This document shows, in pieces, positions 26,694-35,661 of a stretch of DNA of 64,000 nucleotides (the first letter of the stretch is position 1; every line of letters starts with the position of its first letter). The notes below the pieces were generated by a model that was not told the DNA's origin, made no database searches, and saw only the letters and a list, made by a program, of their open reading frames with translations. The stretch covers positions 136,047 through 200,046 of the forward strand of contig NZ_LN929763.1 of assembly GCF_001493375.1 (NCBI RefSeq), written 5' to 3'. This DNA is from Streptomyces specialis (lineage in GTDB: Bacteria > Actinomycetota > Actinomycetes > Streptomycetales > Streptomycetaceae). Both the position numbers and the translations under genes were made by a program.

Positions 26694-26707
26694 GGCAGTG
26701 CCTCCGG

Positions 26708-27148
26708 TCAGTGGCGGACGAGTCCGGTGAACGACGCCCGCAGGTCGGCAGGTGTCGTACGGCGTCGCATCAGGTGCGCGGCTCGCTGATGCCGCTGGCA
26801 GATCGTCAGCTCCGGCGGGCCTTCGGGGAGTCCGGACCGTGCCGATGCCTTGCTGGACGCGGGCCGGGGAGCCACGTGATACGCGGCGTGCGTGTGGTCG
26901 GCCGCCTGCCAGACGCGGGCACGGGCGGCACGCAGATGGTCGCCCTCGACCGGTGCGAGGCGTGCGGCGCGGGTGGCATGTGCGTCGAGCAGGCGGAGCA
27001 GGGACACCAGATGGGCGTGCACGGCGTCGAGTTCGGCTCGTGGGACGACCAGCGCGCCGCCCGGGATGGTGACTACCCGGTGGAAGTCGAGGGCCGCGGT
27101 CGCGAAGGGCATGAGGCCCAGCTCGGTCGGGCTGGGGGTGCTGGGCAT
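26708..27148 (-). CDS. Hypothetical protein in transfer operon (possible DUF6238)
   Basis: A 146-residue helical protein (LDAVHAHLVSLLRLLDAHAT, ARARVWQAADHTHAAYHV) without membrane helices. It resembles small Streptomyces transfer-cluster proteins that I believe are classed as DUF6238, but this is from memory. AAGGA lies about 8 nt before the ATG at 27148. It is placed between VirB4-like and SCO6880-like genes with gaps of 14 and 12 bases, so co-transcribed. Confidence 0.6.
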   Translation of the reverse strand: MPSTPSPTELGLMPFATAALDFHRVVTIPGGALVVPRAELDAVHAHLVSLLRLLDAHATRAARLAPVEGDHLRAARARVWQAADHTHAAYHVAPRPASSKASARSGLPEGPPELTICQRHQRAAHLMRRRTTPADLRASFTGLVRH

Positions 27149-27160
27149 CTGCGTGTTCCT

Positions 27161-28630
27161 TCAGGCCGGACGGGCGAGGGGCAGGGCGGCGGCGGTGAAC
27201 GCCTCGGCCTGCTGCCAGGTGAGCAGCCGGAGGTCGAGCTGGGCGGCGACGGCCGCGGCTTCGACCGTCGCGCATGCGGAGCGCAGTTCCTCCTCGGAAT
27301 CGGCGCTCACGGTCAGCAGGCCGGTCAGGGCGACGTCGGCGTGCCCCGCGATCAACTGGCGCTCGCGGCGCCTGATGTCCTGGTACTCGATCGAGTCGGC
27401 CTCGCTGTCGACCTGGCCCCGGCGGCCACGTTCGCTGGCGTCGGCGACCACCGAAGCCTTCCTGCGCTGGATGTCCCGCATCGCCGCCTCCAGGTTCTTC
27501 GGCTCGTAGGACAGCGAAAGCGTGCGGCGTACCCCGGAGGTGAAGAGGATCCGGTGCAGGAACCCCGGATTGGTGTCGGTCCTGGGCCAGTTCTCGACCC
27601 AGTACGTCGCGTGGACGGCGGAGTCGGTCGCGAGGTGGTCGGGCTTCTCGATCACCACGACGGGACCGGCGGCTGTGGGATCGGCTTCGGGGCGGCCCGA
27701 GGACGACCACAGCGCGAGCGCCGTGGAGGCCGCCGGGTCGTACGCGGTCCGTACGACGGCGGCGATCTCGGTCGCCGACAGCCAGCCGCTCAGGTTGAGT
27801 CCGGAGGCGCGGGCGGTCTGTTCGAAGGAGGCGGACACCTGGCCGAGGACACTGAACGCCCCGGTCAGGCCGCCGCCGGCCTGGTTGGTCAGTCGCCTGA
27901 CGGCCCTGAGATCCAGCGAGATGGCGACGTACGCCTCGTGCGGAGCGGCAGCGGGGCCCGCGCTCCGGATCAGTTCCTTGTAGATCCGGCCCGCCAGTGG
28001 CGCCTCCGGTGCCCCGTGCTCCTCCCAGTACCGGCGGAGCGCGTCGCCGGAGTCCGGGACCGTGCGCTCGATGACCTGGACGCGGGCGACCTGTCCGGTA
28101 CGGGCCAGGGCCGCGAGGGTGCGTCCCCAGCCGGAGACGTGGGCGGCCTGAGTGTCCGGGTCGAGCAGGGCGTAGGCGCGGCTGCTCACCCTGACCACCG
28201 CGGTGAGTGTGCCGGCGTGCGGGTCGTGGACGGCACCGTACCTGCCGTCCGGAGCGGTCACCGCGCGCAGGCTCGCCGCCGTGCCGGGCAGGTGCAGCAG
28301 GCCCTCGCGGACCGGCCGCCACGACGGGCACGCGAGCCAGAGGAGCTGACCGCGCAGACGGCGCAGCGCGTACCGGCCGGCGACGGGAGCCCAGTCGGCC
28401 AGGGAACGCCCCTGCCGCCGGACGAAGACGGCGAGCGCGAGGGCGGCCCACAACGGCAGGAGCTCGAAGGCGCCGAGCACACCGCGCGTCATGATCGCGG
28501 TGAGCAGCGACAGGCCGGTGAGAGCGGCGACCGTCAACTGCGCGGCGGTCAGCCCGAGCAGGACGCCCCGCCGCGAGCGGTGCGGGAACTTCACGGTGGC
28601 CGTGGTCTCGGCCGGGGGAATGTTGGACAT
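27161..28630 (-). CDS. SCO6880-like transfer protein
   Basis: A 489-residue membrane-associated protein. Two N-terminal hydrophobic helices (about 25-50 and 52-72, GVLLGLTAAQLTVAALTGLS) are followed by a large soluble region with RTLSLSYEPKNLEAAMRDIQ and SADSEEELRSACATVEAAAV, resembling the N-terminal domain of VirB4/TraC-like proteins (PrgI/VirB3-VirB4 type). The SCO6880 family accompanies VirB4- and VirD4-like genes in streptomycete type IV clusters. It probably links the channel to the VirB4 ATPase. The start is ATG at 28630. Confidence 0.78.
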   Translation of the reverse strand: MSNIPPAETTATVKFPHRSRRGVLLGLTAAQLTVAALTGLSLLTAIMTRGVLGAFELLPLWAALALAVFVRRQGRSLADWAPVAGRYALRRLRGQLLWLACPSWRPVREGLLHLPGTAASLRAVTAPDGRYGAVHDPHAGTLTAVVRVSSRAYALLDPDTQAAHVSGWGRTLAALARTGQVARVQVIERTVPDSGDALRRYWEEHGAPEAPLAGRIYKELIRSAGPAAAPHEAYVAISLDLRAVRRLTNQAGGGLTGAFSVLGQVSASFEQTARASGLNLSGWLSATEIAAVVRTAYDPAASTALALWSSSGRPEADPTAAGPVVVIEKPDHLATDSAVHATYWVENWPRTDTNPGFLHRILFTSGVRRTLSLSYEPKNLEAAMRDIQRRKASVVADASERGRRGQVDSEADSIEYQDIRRRERQLIAGHADVALTGLLTVSADSEEELRSACATVEAAAVAAQLDLRLLTWQQAEAFTAAALPLARPA

Positions 28631-28748
28631 CGTGGCATCCGGGGGCGTGGGTGCGGGCGGAGGGGAGTTGAGAGCGCGGTGCGCTCCCCGAGAAGTGGCT
28701 GGCCGCATCGGGGACGGCGGTCGCCACCTGGCGGCCGTCGGGAGTTGC

Positions 28749-30116
28749 TCAGTCGGTCGTGGACGCCGGGTCCGTCATCGACGGCCCGGAATCGGGCGCG
28801 GGCGGCGCGGCCGACGAGGAGTCGAAGGGCGCGGCCGTGCCGGCGCTGGCGATGGCGCCGTCCGGAGGCTCGGCGACGCTGGGGCTGCGCGTGCCGGGAG
28901 CGCCCGGTTCCGGGCTGCCCGGCTTCTCTTCGGCCGGGCGGGTGATCAGGGGTGGGATACCGGGGCGCTGGACAAGAGGGTTGCCCTTGTCGCCCGGGGC
29001 GTCGGGGTCTTCGCCGAAGCGGAAGGTCGTCTGTGGCCGCGACGGACCGGCGTCAATCCCTTCCTCGCTGACGCGGCCGGTGGGGTCGATGCCGGTGGCG
29101 ACGCCGTCCGTGCCCATGCCGGGGAGCTGACCGGGGCCTTGCGGGGCAGGGGTACCCACGTGCGCCTGCACGGCCAGAGTGCCGGCGGTCTTCGCGGCTC
29201 CGGTGACGGCGGCGATCCCGGCCGTACCGCTGCGGTGCATCTCGTCGTGGCCTCCGCCGTCCGACGCCCAGCGGACGAACGTGTACGTGGCGTAGGGGCA
29301 GAGCAGAACCAGAATCATGATCACGATGCCGGCCATGGCATCCGAGAGCGCGCTGAGCGCGTCGGACGAGTCGGACTCGCCGATGGCGCTGACACCGATG
29401 AGGAACACCACGGTCATCAGGAGCTTGGAGAACACCAGGGTGGCGGTGACTTCGATCCAGCCTCGGCGCCACCGTTTCGCCGCTTCCCAGCCGCCACCGG
29501 CGCCGGCGAAGACGGCCAGGGCGACCATGATGAGGATGCCGACCTTGCGGGCCACCATGACGCCCCAGTACATCAGGGCGCCGATGGCACACCCGATCGC
29601 GACGACGGTGGGCACGGCCCAGCCGAGAGGGAACATGGCGCCCAGTCGCGACACCAGGATGAGACGCTCGATGGCGCTGGCCACGCTGGTGTCGGCGGCC
29701 TCGAACAGGCCGTTGGACAGGGCATCGACCATGGTCAGCGCCACGGTGGTGAAGGAGACGGCGCAGAAGCTGAACAAGACGCCCGTCATCGTGCCGAACG
29801 CCGCCCGGGCCAGTGCGCGTTCATCCCTGCGCCAGGCGGCGAGGACCAGTTGCAGGCAGAAGGTGCCTACGGTCAGGGCGAGGCCGATGGGCAGCAGAAG
29901 CTCGTAGTTGTCCCGGAACCAGCCCGCGTTCAGGTCGACGGCGGTCGTCTCGTCGACCGCGCGGGCGGCCAGGTCGGCTGCGCCGGCTGCCAGTTCGCCC
30001 ATGGACTTGGCGATCCAGGCGCCGATCCCGTCGGTGACGGCCTGGCCGGTGCCGGCCACGACGCCTCCAACCGCGTCGCACACGCTGGACATCAGGGGCA
30101 GGTCGCAGGCTCCCAC
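28749..30116 (-). CDS. VirB6/TrbL-like channel protein
   Basis: A 455-residue polytopic protein with about six membrane helices between residues 70 and 285 (e.g. YELLLPIGLALTVGTFCLQL, GILIMVALAVFAGAGGGWEA, IVIMILVLLCPYATYTFVRW) and a proline-rich soluble tail of 150 residues. The layout fits VirB6/TrbL inner-membrane channel subunits. GTG at 30116 is well supported by AAGGAGGT directly upstream (30123-30130 on the plus strand). It lies between the SCO6880-like and the single-pass proteins of the transfer operon. Confidence 0.8.
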   Translation of the reverse strand: MGACDLPLMSSVCDAVGGVVAGTGQAVTDGIGAWIAKSMGELAAGAADLAARAVDETTAVDLNAGWFRDNYELLLPIGLALTVGTFCLQLVLAAWRRDERALARAAFGTMTGVLFSFCAVSFTTVALTMVDALSNGLFEAADTSVASAIERLILVSRLGAMFPLGWAVPTVVAIGCAIGALMYWGVMVARKVGILIMVALAVFAGAGGGWEAAKRWRRGWIEVTATLVFSKLLMTVVFLIGVSAIGESDSSDALSALSDAMAGIVIMILVLLCPYATYTFVRWASDGGGHDEMHRSGTAGIAAVTGAAKTAGTLAVQAHVGTPAPQGPGQLPGMGTDGVATGIDPTGRVSEEGIDAGPSRPQTTFRFGEDPDAPGDKGNPLVQRPGIPPLITRPAEEKPGSPEPGAPGTRSPSVAEPPDGAIASAGTAAPFDSSSAAPPAPDSGPSMTDPASTTD

Positions 30117-30149
30117 GGCGGTACCTCCTTCGGACGGGTGGCGTGGTGG

Positions 30150-30833
30150 TCAGGGCGCGACGTTGGGCAGAGCGCCGCTGAGCGCGCAGGACTTGTCCGG
30201 CCGGCATTGGACGGCCAGCGTCACGGAGCGGTCCTCGGCGCCGCCCTGGGGCGAGCCGTTCCAGCCGATCGACTGCTTGCCGGAGACGGTGACGGCGTAG
30301 ACGTACGCCTCGGTGATCGCTTCGGGGTCCGCTTGCAGGGCCTGCGTGAACGAGGCGGGGAAGTGCGCCTCGTCCGCCGTCGCGGTGGCGAACTGGCCGT
30401 TGTCCGCCATCCGGCTCCACAGAACGGGGGAGGGGACGAGCGCGTCGACCGAGGCGGCGTCGGCGTATTCGTTCTCGGTTGTCATCCACGCGTGGAGGGC
30501 GGTCACCAGCTCCGAGCGTGAGTGGGCCCGGGTGTCGTACGACCACAGGGCCACGGCCGCCGCCTTGCCGAAGACCAGCGGGTCGCGGGTGGAGGGCGGC
30601 GCCGGCAGGGCGTTGTCGCTGTCGGACGTCGGTGACGGCGCGGACTCGGCGGGGGAGGAGGACGAGGCCGGACGGACCTGCGGATCGGCTCCGTCGCGGG
30701 ACGTCCTGCTGTCTCGTGTGAGATGGGCGATCAGACCGGCGACGACAAGGAGCACGGTCAGGGCGGCGGCACCGATCAGCGTCCGGCGCCCCACACGGGC
30801 GGCGCTGCCGCTCCTGGGCGAACGGTAGGACAT
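30150..30833 (-). CDS. Single-pass membrane protein of the transfer operon (VirB8/TcpC-like?)
   Basis: A 227-residue protein with a short cytoplasmic N-terminus, one helix (TLIGAAALTVLLVVAGLIAH, about 17-38), a Ser/Pro-rich linker and a 130-residue extracytoplasmic domain starting at FGKAAAVALWSYDTRAHSRS. Topology and position suggest a VirB8/TcpC-type scaffold, but sequence similarity was not verified. Two cysteines (CRPDKSCAL) may form a disulphide. ATG overlaps the upstream stop (TGATG). Confidence 0.68.
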   Translation of the reverse strand: MSYRSPRSGSAARVGRRTLIGAAALTVLLVVAGLIAHLTRDSRTSRDGADPQVRPASSSSPAESAPSPTSDSDNALPAPPSTRDPLVFGKAAAVALWSYDTRAHSRSELVTALHAWMTTENEYADAASVDALVPSPVLWSRMADNGQFATATADEAHFPASFTQALQADPEAITEAYVYAVTVSGKQSIGWNGSPQGGAEDRSVTLAVQCRPDKSCALSGALPNVAP

Positions 30834-31141
30834 CAGTGGACCTGCTCCCCGAGCGCCGAGAAGAAGGCGACGATGCCGTTCGCGGCACCCAGCAGCAGGG
30901 CCGCCCCGGAGCAGATCAGCACGCCTTTCTTGCCGTTGGCCTCGGCATGGTGGCCTCCGCTGTGGTGGCCCCACGCCCACACGCCGGCGCTGACCGCCAG
31001 TGCCCCGACGACGGCGATGATGCTGAAGAGATTCACCGACCCCATCACCTGCTTGAGCACCCCGAGTCCGGGAAGCCCGCCCTCGTTGGGGGAGATGCCG
31101 GGGTCGTAGGCGAGACGAGTCGCTTTGTCGATGAGCCGCAT
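30833..31141 (-). CDS. Small two-helix membrane protein (DUF6112-like, pilin-like?)
   Basis: A 102-residue protein with two hydrophobic helices (NLFSIIAVVGALAVSAGVWA and GVLICSGAALLLGAANGIVA) separated by a His/Gly loop (GHHSGGHHAEANGKKG). This pattern fits VirB2/TrbC-like pilins or the related DUF6112 family found in actinobacterial transfer operons; there is no evident signal peptide. The stop overlaps the next ATG. A structural role in the channel is inferred. Confidence 0.68.
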   Translation of the reverse strand: MRLIDKATRLAYDPGISPNEGGLPGLGVLKQVMGSVNLFSIIAVVGALAVSAGVWAWGHHSGGHHAEANGKKGVLICSGAALLLGAANGIVAFFSALGEQVH

Positions 31142-31211
31142 GGCGAGTTCCGTTCGATCGAGGGGTGCGCGAGCGCACCGGATGCGGGAAGGGAGGATGA
31201 AGAACGTCTGA

Positions 31212-32318
31212 TCAGGCGACGCGGCGGGCCGCGACGATCTGCCGTTGCCAGGAGGCGAGAGGGGCCACGCGGACGACGTCGCCGGTCTCCGGCGCGTGGA
31301 CGACGAGGTCCTGGCCGATGAACATCCCCACGTGTTCGGGTGCTTCGGCGGTGCCGCGGGTGAACAGCAGGTCGCCGGGCCGGAGTGCCGTGGCCGATAC
31401 CGGTTTGCCTTCCTTCACCTGGGTGTACGTCGTCCGTGAAAGGGTGACTCCGGCCGCCTTGTACGCCTGCTGTATCAACGAGGAGCAGTCGCACCGGCCC
31501 ATCGGGTCCGGGCCCCGGGGGTCGGTGCAGCTCCCGCCCCACTGGTAGGGCGTGCCGAGCTGCCCGAGCGCCCACCGGATCGCGGTTCGCGCCTGCGGCG
31601 ACGCGTCCGCCGGGATGCTGTAGTCGGCGGGCAGTGACCCGGCCGGAATGGTTCCGAAGCCGGCGTCGAGCGCCCCCGCCGCACAGCCGCCCACCCCGCC
31701 GAGGAAAGGGTCCTCGCTTCCCTCGGTTTCCGTCAGCCGGGGCTCGATCGCTGCCTGTAGAGCCTTGGCCAGCGGCTCCCACCGCGCGTAGGCATCGGGG
31801 ACACCGGACCGTTGCACGGCCTGGGCCGCCTGGGCGACGGTCATCGACTCCCACCCCGGGACCTGTCGAAGGGCTTCGTAGAACTTCGCCGAGGCGTACT
31901 CCGGCCGCATGATCTGGTCGGCGGTGCCCCAGCCTTGAGAGGGCCGTTGCTGGAACAGGCCCAGGGAATCCCGGTCGCCATGATCGAGGTTGCGCAGATC
32001 GCTCTCCTGGAGAGCGGTCGCCAACGCCACGACCTGACCGCGGGCGGGGACGCGCATCGCGACACCCGTGGCCTGGATCGTCAGCGCGTGAGGCACCTGC
32101 TCGGCCGGGTCGTCGAGCCCCGGCACGGCGACCGAAGTCGCGTCCGCGCCCTCCAGGACCGCCGCCACCTGCGCGGCTACCGCCTCGGCGTCCACTGCTC
32201 CGGCGATCCCGCCGGCGCAGGCGGCTGACGCCCGCCCGGTCACCGCGATCAGGAGCAGCAACGCCAGCAGCAGCGCAGCGCTGATCAGGCCGGCGATGAG
32301 GCCGACGGTCTTCCTCAC
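31212..32318 (-). CDS. NlpC/P60 cell-wall hydrolase of the transfer operon
   Basis: A 368-residue exported enzyme. A membrane anchor/signal (KTVGLIAGLISAALLLALLL, about 3-28) precedes a lysozyme-like region (ATALQESDLRNLDHGDRDSL, LGLFQQRPSQGWG, about 95-200) and an NlpC/P60 domain with the catalytic Cys in GRCDCSSLIQQAYKAAGV and His in PEHVGMFIG. It would open peptidoglycan for DNA transfer, as VirB1-like proteins do. GTG at 32318 is chosen because the anchor begins there; upstream residues are Arg/Cys-rich. It is the first gene of the leftward transfer operon. Confidence 0.85.
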   Translation of the reverse strand: MRKTVGLIAGLISAALLLALLLLIAVTGRASAACAGGIAGAVDAEAVAAQVAAVLEGADATSVAVPGLDDPAEQVPHALTIQATGVAMRVPARGQVVALATALQESDLRNLDHGDRDSLGLFQQRPSQGWGTADQIMRPEYASAKFYEALRQVPGWESMTVAQAAQAVQRSGVPDAYARWEPLAKALQAAIEPRLTETEGSEDPFLGGVGGCAAGALDAGFGTIPAGSLPADYSIPADASPQARTAIRWALGQLGTPYQWGGSCTDPRGPDPMGRCDCSSLIQQAYKAAGVTLSRTTYTQVKEGKPVSATALRPGDLLFTRGTAEAPEHVGMFIGQDLVVHAPETGDVVRVAPLASWQRQIVAARRVA

Positions 32319-32872
32319 GGGAGTGCCCGTTCGCCGTGCCGCGTTGTCGGCCGGGCGGACGCCGGGGCAGCCCAGTGCCGTGTCGGGACAAGCCGCATGA
32401 CAGTGACTCCTCGTCGTGTGTGGGAGGGCGCGGTGCCGACGGCTTACGGAGCCGTCGGCACCGCATCGGCGGGAACCTGGCGTCTCAGGCACGGTCGGCC
32501 GACGCCGTTCCCGGAGCGGGTGCGGCAGCCAGCCGCGCTCGTAATCTCAGAAGCTCCATGGGCCTCCTCGCCGGAACGATCCGGAACCGACGTGTCGCGC
32601 GCCATCGCTGAGGCCGGAGCGCGGCAGCATCCGTTTCGGTGCAGGTCAGCGAAGCGAGCCAAGGCCCTGCCTCGATGACACGGCGAGACGGTAGAGGTGG
32701 ATTCCGGCCGCACCAAACGACCAACGAGCCGAGGCGGCGGACGAGGTGGCAACGCACTGGGTGCGGCCGGAAAAGATCGTTATGGTCCGGTTCATTCCCC
32801 TTGCGGGCGGCGTTTGCTCAACACTGCCCGGAACGGGCTCAACCTCTGGCGCCTGCGAAGGAAGCACCGCGC
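32319..32872. other. Divergent promoter region between transfer operon and methyltransferase
   Basis: No gene is convincing in these 554 bases. Promoters for both directions must lie here. A perfect 13-bp inverted repeat is at 32431-32463. An oriT could be here as well, but no nic consensus was recognised. Confidence 0.5.
32431..32463. promoter_or_regulatory. Perfect 13-bp inverted repeat (hairpin)
   Basis: CGGTGCCGACGGC (32431-32443), loop TTACGGA, then GCCGTCGGCACCG (32451-32463). It starts 113 bases before the NlpC/P60 start and 410 before the methyltransferase. No U-tract follows on either strand. It may be a leader attenuator, an operator or part of oriT. Confidence 0.7.
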
Positions 32873-33619
32873 ATGAGCTACACCCTGCATCGAGGCGACG
32901 CCCTCACCGTGCTGAACTCCCTGCCCGACGAGTCGGTCCACGCGGTCATCACCGACCCGCCGTACAACTCGGGCGGACGCACCAGCTCGGACCGCACCAG
33001 CCGCACCGCGCGTGCCAAGTACGTCACGACCGGCTCCGGGCACGACCTGCAGAACTTCCCGGGAGAGAACCGCGACCAGCGCTCCTACCGGAGCTGGCTC
33101 ACCGCCCTGCTCACGGAGGCATACCGGGTGGCGACCGAGCACTCGGTCGCCATGGTCTTCTCCGACTGGCGGCAGGCACCGACCATCAGCGACGCTCTCC
33201 AGATGGCGGGATGGACCTGGAGCGGCACGCTTCCGTGGATCAAGCCTGCCAGCCGCCCGCGAAAGGGAGGGTTCAAGCAGAGCGCGGAGTTCATCACCTG
33301 GGGCGTGAAAGGCAGCCTCGACAAGGACCGCGACCTGTACCTGCCCGGGCACTTCATCGCCTCGCAGCCGCGGAAGGACCGCGTCCACATCACGCAGAAG
33401 CCCATCGAGGTCATGCGCCAGCTCGTCCGGATTTGCCCCGAGGGAGAAGCCGTGCTCGACCCGTTCACCGGCAGCGGCACCACCGGAGTCGCCGCCCTGC
33501 GCGAGGGCCGGCGCTTCATCGGCGTCGAGCTGTCACCGCACTACGCCGACATCGCCGAAGACAGGCTCCGCGCGGAGCTGACGCGGGACGACTTCGTGCT
33601 GGCAGGGCCCGAGAAGTGA
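32873..33619 (+). CDS. DNA adenine/N4-cytosine methyltransferase
   Basis: A 248-residue amino-methyltransferase of the DPPY class. The catalytic motif is TDPPYNSGG (D28-P-P-Y31) and the SAM site is DPFTGSGTTGVAA (about 198-210), so the order is catalytic motif first, as in beta-class enzymes, with HITQKPIEVMRQLV between. No target domain beyond the core is visible and no endonuclease is adjacent. A GAAGGAAG site precedes the ATG at 32873. It may protect the element or regulate genes. It transcribes away from the transfer operon. Confidence 0.9.
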   Translation: MSYTLHRGDALTVLNSLPDESVHAVITDPPYNSGGRTSSDRTSRTARAKYVTTGSGHDLQNFPGENRDQRSYRSWLTALLTEAYRVATEHSVAMVFSDWRQAPTISDALQMAGWTWSGTLPWIKPASRPRKGGFKQSAEFITWGVKGSLDKDRDLYLPGHFIASQPRKDRVHITQKPIEVMRQLVRICPEGEAVLDPFTGSGTTGVAALREGRRFIGVELSPHYADIAEDRLRAELTRDDFVLAGPEK

Positions 33620-33789
33620 GCAAATCCAGCCGCCCTTCTCAACTTGGTGCGATCGCGGCATTGCGATGGGGGCGACGGGCCGCGCAGTGGGCAGCGTGGG
33701 AAACGAACGGCTGAGCATTGCATAATATGTGAAGGTCGAACCTTGGGCTAGCCTGGTCAGCCTGATGTATTGATTGCGGAGGGAGGAAC

Positions 33790-34476
33790 GTGACAGCGAT
33801 CAAAGAGCTCGTGTGTCTTGCCAATTCTCGTAAGCACGGTGAGCGGTGCATCGCGGGAATCGAAGTCGGTTCGCGGGATTGGATTCGTCCTGTCACCATT
33901 CATGCGGGTCACGCGATTTCCGCGAGTGAGCGGCGGTATCTGAGTGGCGAGGAACCGCAGGTGCTCGACGTCATTTCCATGCGGCTCATCGATTACCAGC
34001 CCGTCGGCTTTCAACGGGAAAATTGGCTTCTTGACTCCAGCGTCCGCTGGGAGAAGACGGGGCAGATCGGATGGGGCGGGCTCTCCCGCCTGGAACAGCG
34101 CCCTGTACGCTTATGGTTGAATGGCTACAGCACGAACGCTGGGTGTAATGACTTCCTGCCAGCCGACCGACAGAGTACCGTGAACGACTCCCTCAAGCTC
34201 ATCCGGGTCAACGGCGCTACAATACGGGTGGATACTCCTTCCCCTCGCTCCGAGGATGCGAGGCTCGTTGTGCGAGCTGAATTCAAGTATGCTGGTTCAG
34301 GCTATGTGCTGAGAGTTACTGATCCGGTATGCGAAGAGAAATTCCGGAAGCAGGGTGTAGGGCGCCATCGATTGGGTGATTCATTTCTGACGATAAGCCT
34401 CAGTGAGGAATTCATGGGCCGTATCTTCAAGTTAGTGGCGGCTGTCATTGAGTATGGACAAATCGGGAGGGGTTGA
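33790..34476 (+). CDS. Dual OB-domain-like protein
   Basis: A 228-residue protein starting at GTG with GGAGG upstream. The opening KELVCLANSRKHGERCIAG, then DWIRPVTIHAGH and EPQVLDVISMRLID, matches the pattern I know from 'dual OB domain' proteins, which accompany DUF488 proteins in presumed conflict or nucleic-acid-sensing operons. Residues C9 and C19 could be ligands. The C-terminus is all-beta-like. Codon use is noticeably less GC-rich than its neighbours, a sign of separate origin. It overlaps or abuts the first DUF488 gene. Confidence 0.65.
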   Translation: MTAIKELVCLANSRKHGERCIAGIEVGSRDWIRPVTIHAGHAISASERRYLSGEEPQVLDVISMRLIDYQPVGFQRENWLLDSSVRWEKTGQIGWGGLSRLEQRPVRLWLNGYSTNAGCNDFLPADRQSTVNDSLKLIRVNGATIRVDTPSPRSEDARLVVRAEFKYAGSGYVLRVTDPVCEEKFRKQGVGRHRLGDSFLTISLSEEFMGRIFKLVAAVIEYGQIGRG

Positions 34477-34483
34477 CAGGGGG

Positions 34484-35098
34484 GTGACAGGTAATAAGCT
34501 GCTGACGATCGGTCATTCCAGTCACAATTTCGCGACCTTCGTTGGACTGCTTCGCGGATGCGAGATCACGGCAGTCGCCGATGTGCGGTCGGTTCCTTTC
34601 AGTCGTTTCACGCCTCAGTTCAATCAGCGCTCTGTGGAGCACGGTCTACATAAGGCTGGCCTTGAATATGTCTTTCTGGGTAAAGAACTGGGCGCGCGCA
34701 CAGATGACATGACCTGCTACGTCAACGGGCGGGTACAGTATGGCCGTCTCGCGCGGACACCCGGTTTTATCGATGGCATTGAACGCTTGGCCAAAGGTGC
34801 GCAAAGCCAGCGAATTGCCATAATGTGTACCGAGGGTGAGCCGTTGGACTGTCATCGCACCGTGCTGGTCGCGCGGGTGCTCACTGATCACGGCCTTACG
34901 ATCGGTCATATCCATGGCAATGGGCTGGTCGAGAGCCACACTTCAGCGATGGAACGCCTCATGGTCAAGTTCGGCCTGGCGGAGCAAGAACTATTCCGCA
35001 CGCCAGCTGAGCGTCTTGAGGAGGCGCTGAGCCGCCAGGAACAGCGGATCGCTTATGTCAAGGACGAGTTTTCTGCTGATAGGGCAGTAGGGACATGA
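34484..35098 (+). CDS. DUF488 protein 1
   Basis: A DUF488 protein of about 204 residues: LLTIGHSSHNFATFVGLL, TAVADVRSVPFSRFTPQFN, and the C-terminal MCTEGEPLDCHR with Cys/His residues typical of the family. The biochemical role of DUF488 is unknown. GTG at 34484 (after GGGAGGGG) is preferred since the family usually starts just before the TIGHS strand; ATG at 34454 is an alternative. The stop overlaps the next start (ATGA). Moderate GC matches the flanking pair. Confidence 0.82.
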   Translation: MTGNKLLTIGHSSHNFATFVGLLRGCEITAVADVRSVPFSRFTPQFNQRSVEHGLHKAGLEYVFLGKELGARTDDMTCYVNGRVQYGRLARTPGFIDGIERLAKGAQSQRIAIMCTEGEPLDCHRTVLVARVLTDHGLTIGHIHGNGLVESHTSAMERLMVKFGLAEQELFRTPAERLEEALSRQEQRIAYVKDEFSADRAVGT

Positions 35099-35532
35099 AG
35101 ATCCATACCATCGGATTCACGAAGAAGTCTGCCCAGAAGTTCTTCGACCTGTTGCGCACGTCTGGAGCCGTGACTCTGGTCGACGTCCGACTTAATAACG
35201 TCTCGCAACTGGCAGGATTCGCCAAGCGAGACGATCTGAAGTATTTCCTCGATGAGCTCTGTGGCATGACGTACACGCATCGGCCTGACCTTGCGCCGAC
35301 GCAGCCCCTGCTCGATGACTACAAGAAGCGTGGCGCCGACTGGGCGACATACGAATATCGGTTCCTAGAACTAATGGGGCAGCGGAGAGTTGAGGATATC
35401 GTCCCGCAAAAAATGCTCGACAATTCGGTCTTGCTTTGCAGCGAGGATAAACCACACCATTGCCATCGCCGGTTGGTCGCGGAGTATCTCGCCCAACGCT
35501 GGGAAAGTGTCACGATCGAGCACCTGGTCTGA
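35095..35532 (+). CDS. DUF488 protein 2
   Basis: A 145-residue second DUF488 protein: MKIHTIGFTKKSAQKFFDLL, VTLVDVRLNNVSQLAGF, and LLCSEDKPHHCHRRLVAEYL. It shares the TIG strand, DVR and C-x-(5-7)-CHR signature with its neighbour but is shorter and clearly not a recent duplicate. ATG overlaps the previous stop. Two different DUF488 proteins behind a dual-OB protein suggest a heteromeric complex. Confidence 0.85.
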   Translation: MKIHTIGFTKKSAQKFFDLLRTSGAVTLVDVRLNNVSQLAGFAKRDDLKYFLDELCGMTYTHRPDLAPTQPLLDDYKKRGADWATYEYRFLELMGQRRVEDIVPQKMLDNSVLLCSEDKPHHCHRRLVAEYLAQRWESVTIEHLV

Positions 35533-35661
35533 GCTACGCAACAACCAGGCGTACGCGGCGCCAAAGTCGCCAACCTCTTCTTCAACGGGGTCCCGCCCGC
35601 TTAGCCAGGCGCGCTACGCGTCCATACGGTCCATCGCCCGCGTTGATGGGGGCGCCGCCCC

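Noticed and set aside
25197..28727. A single 1176-codon leftward open frame
   Set aside because: It runs through two genes that have their own SDs, starts and recognisable domains in other frames; only its last 498 codons are the VirB4-like gene.
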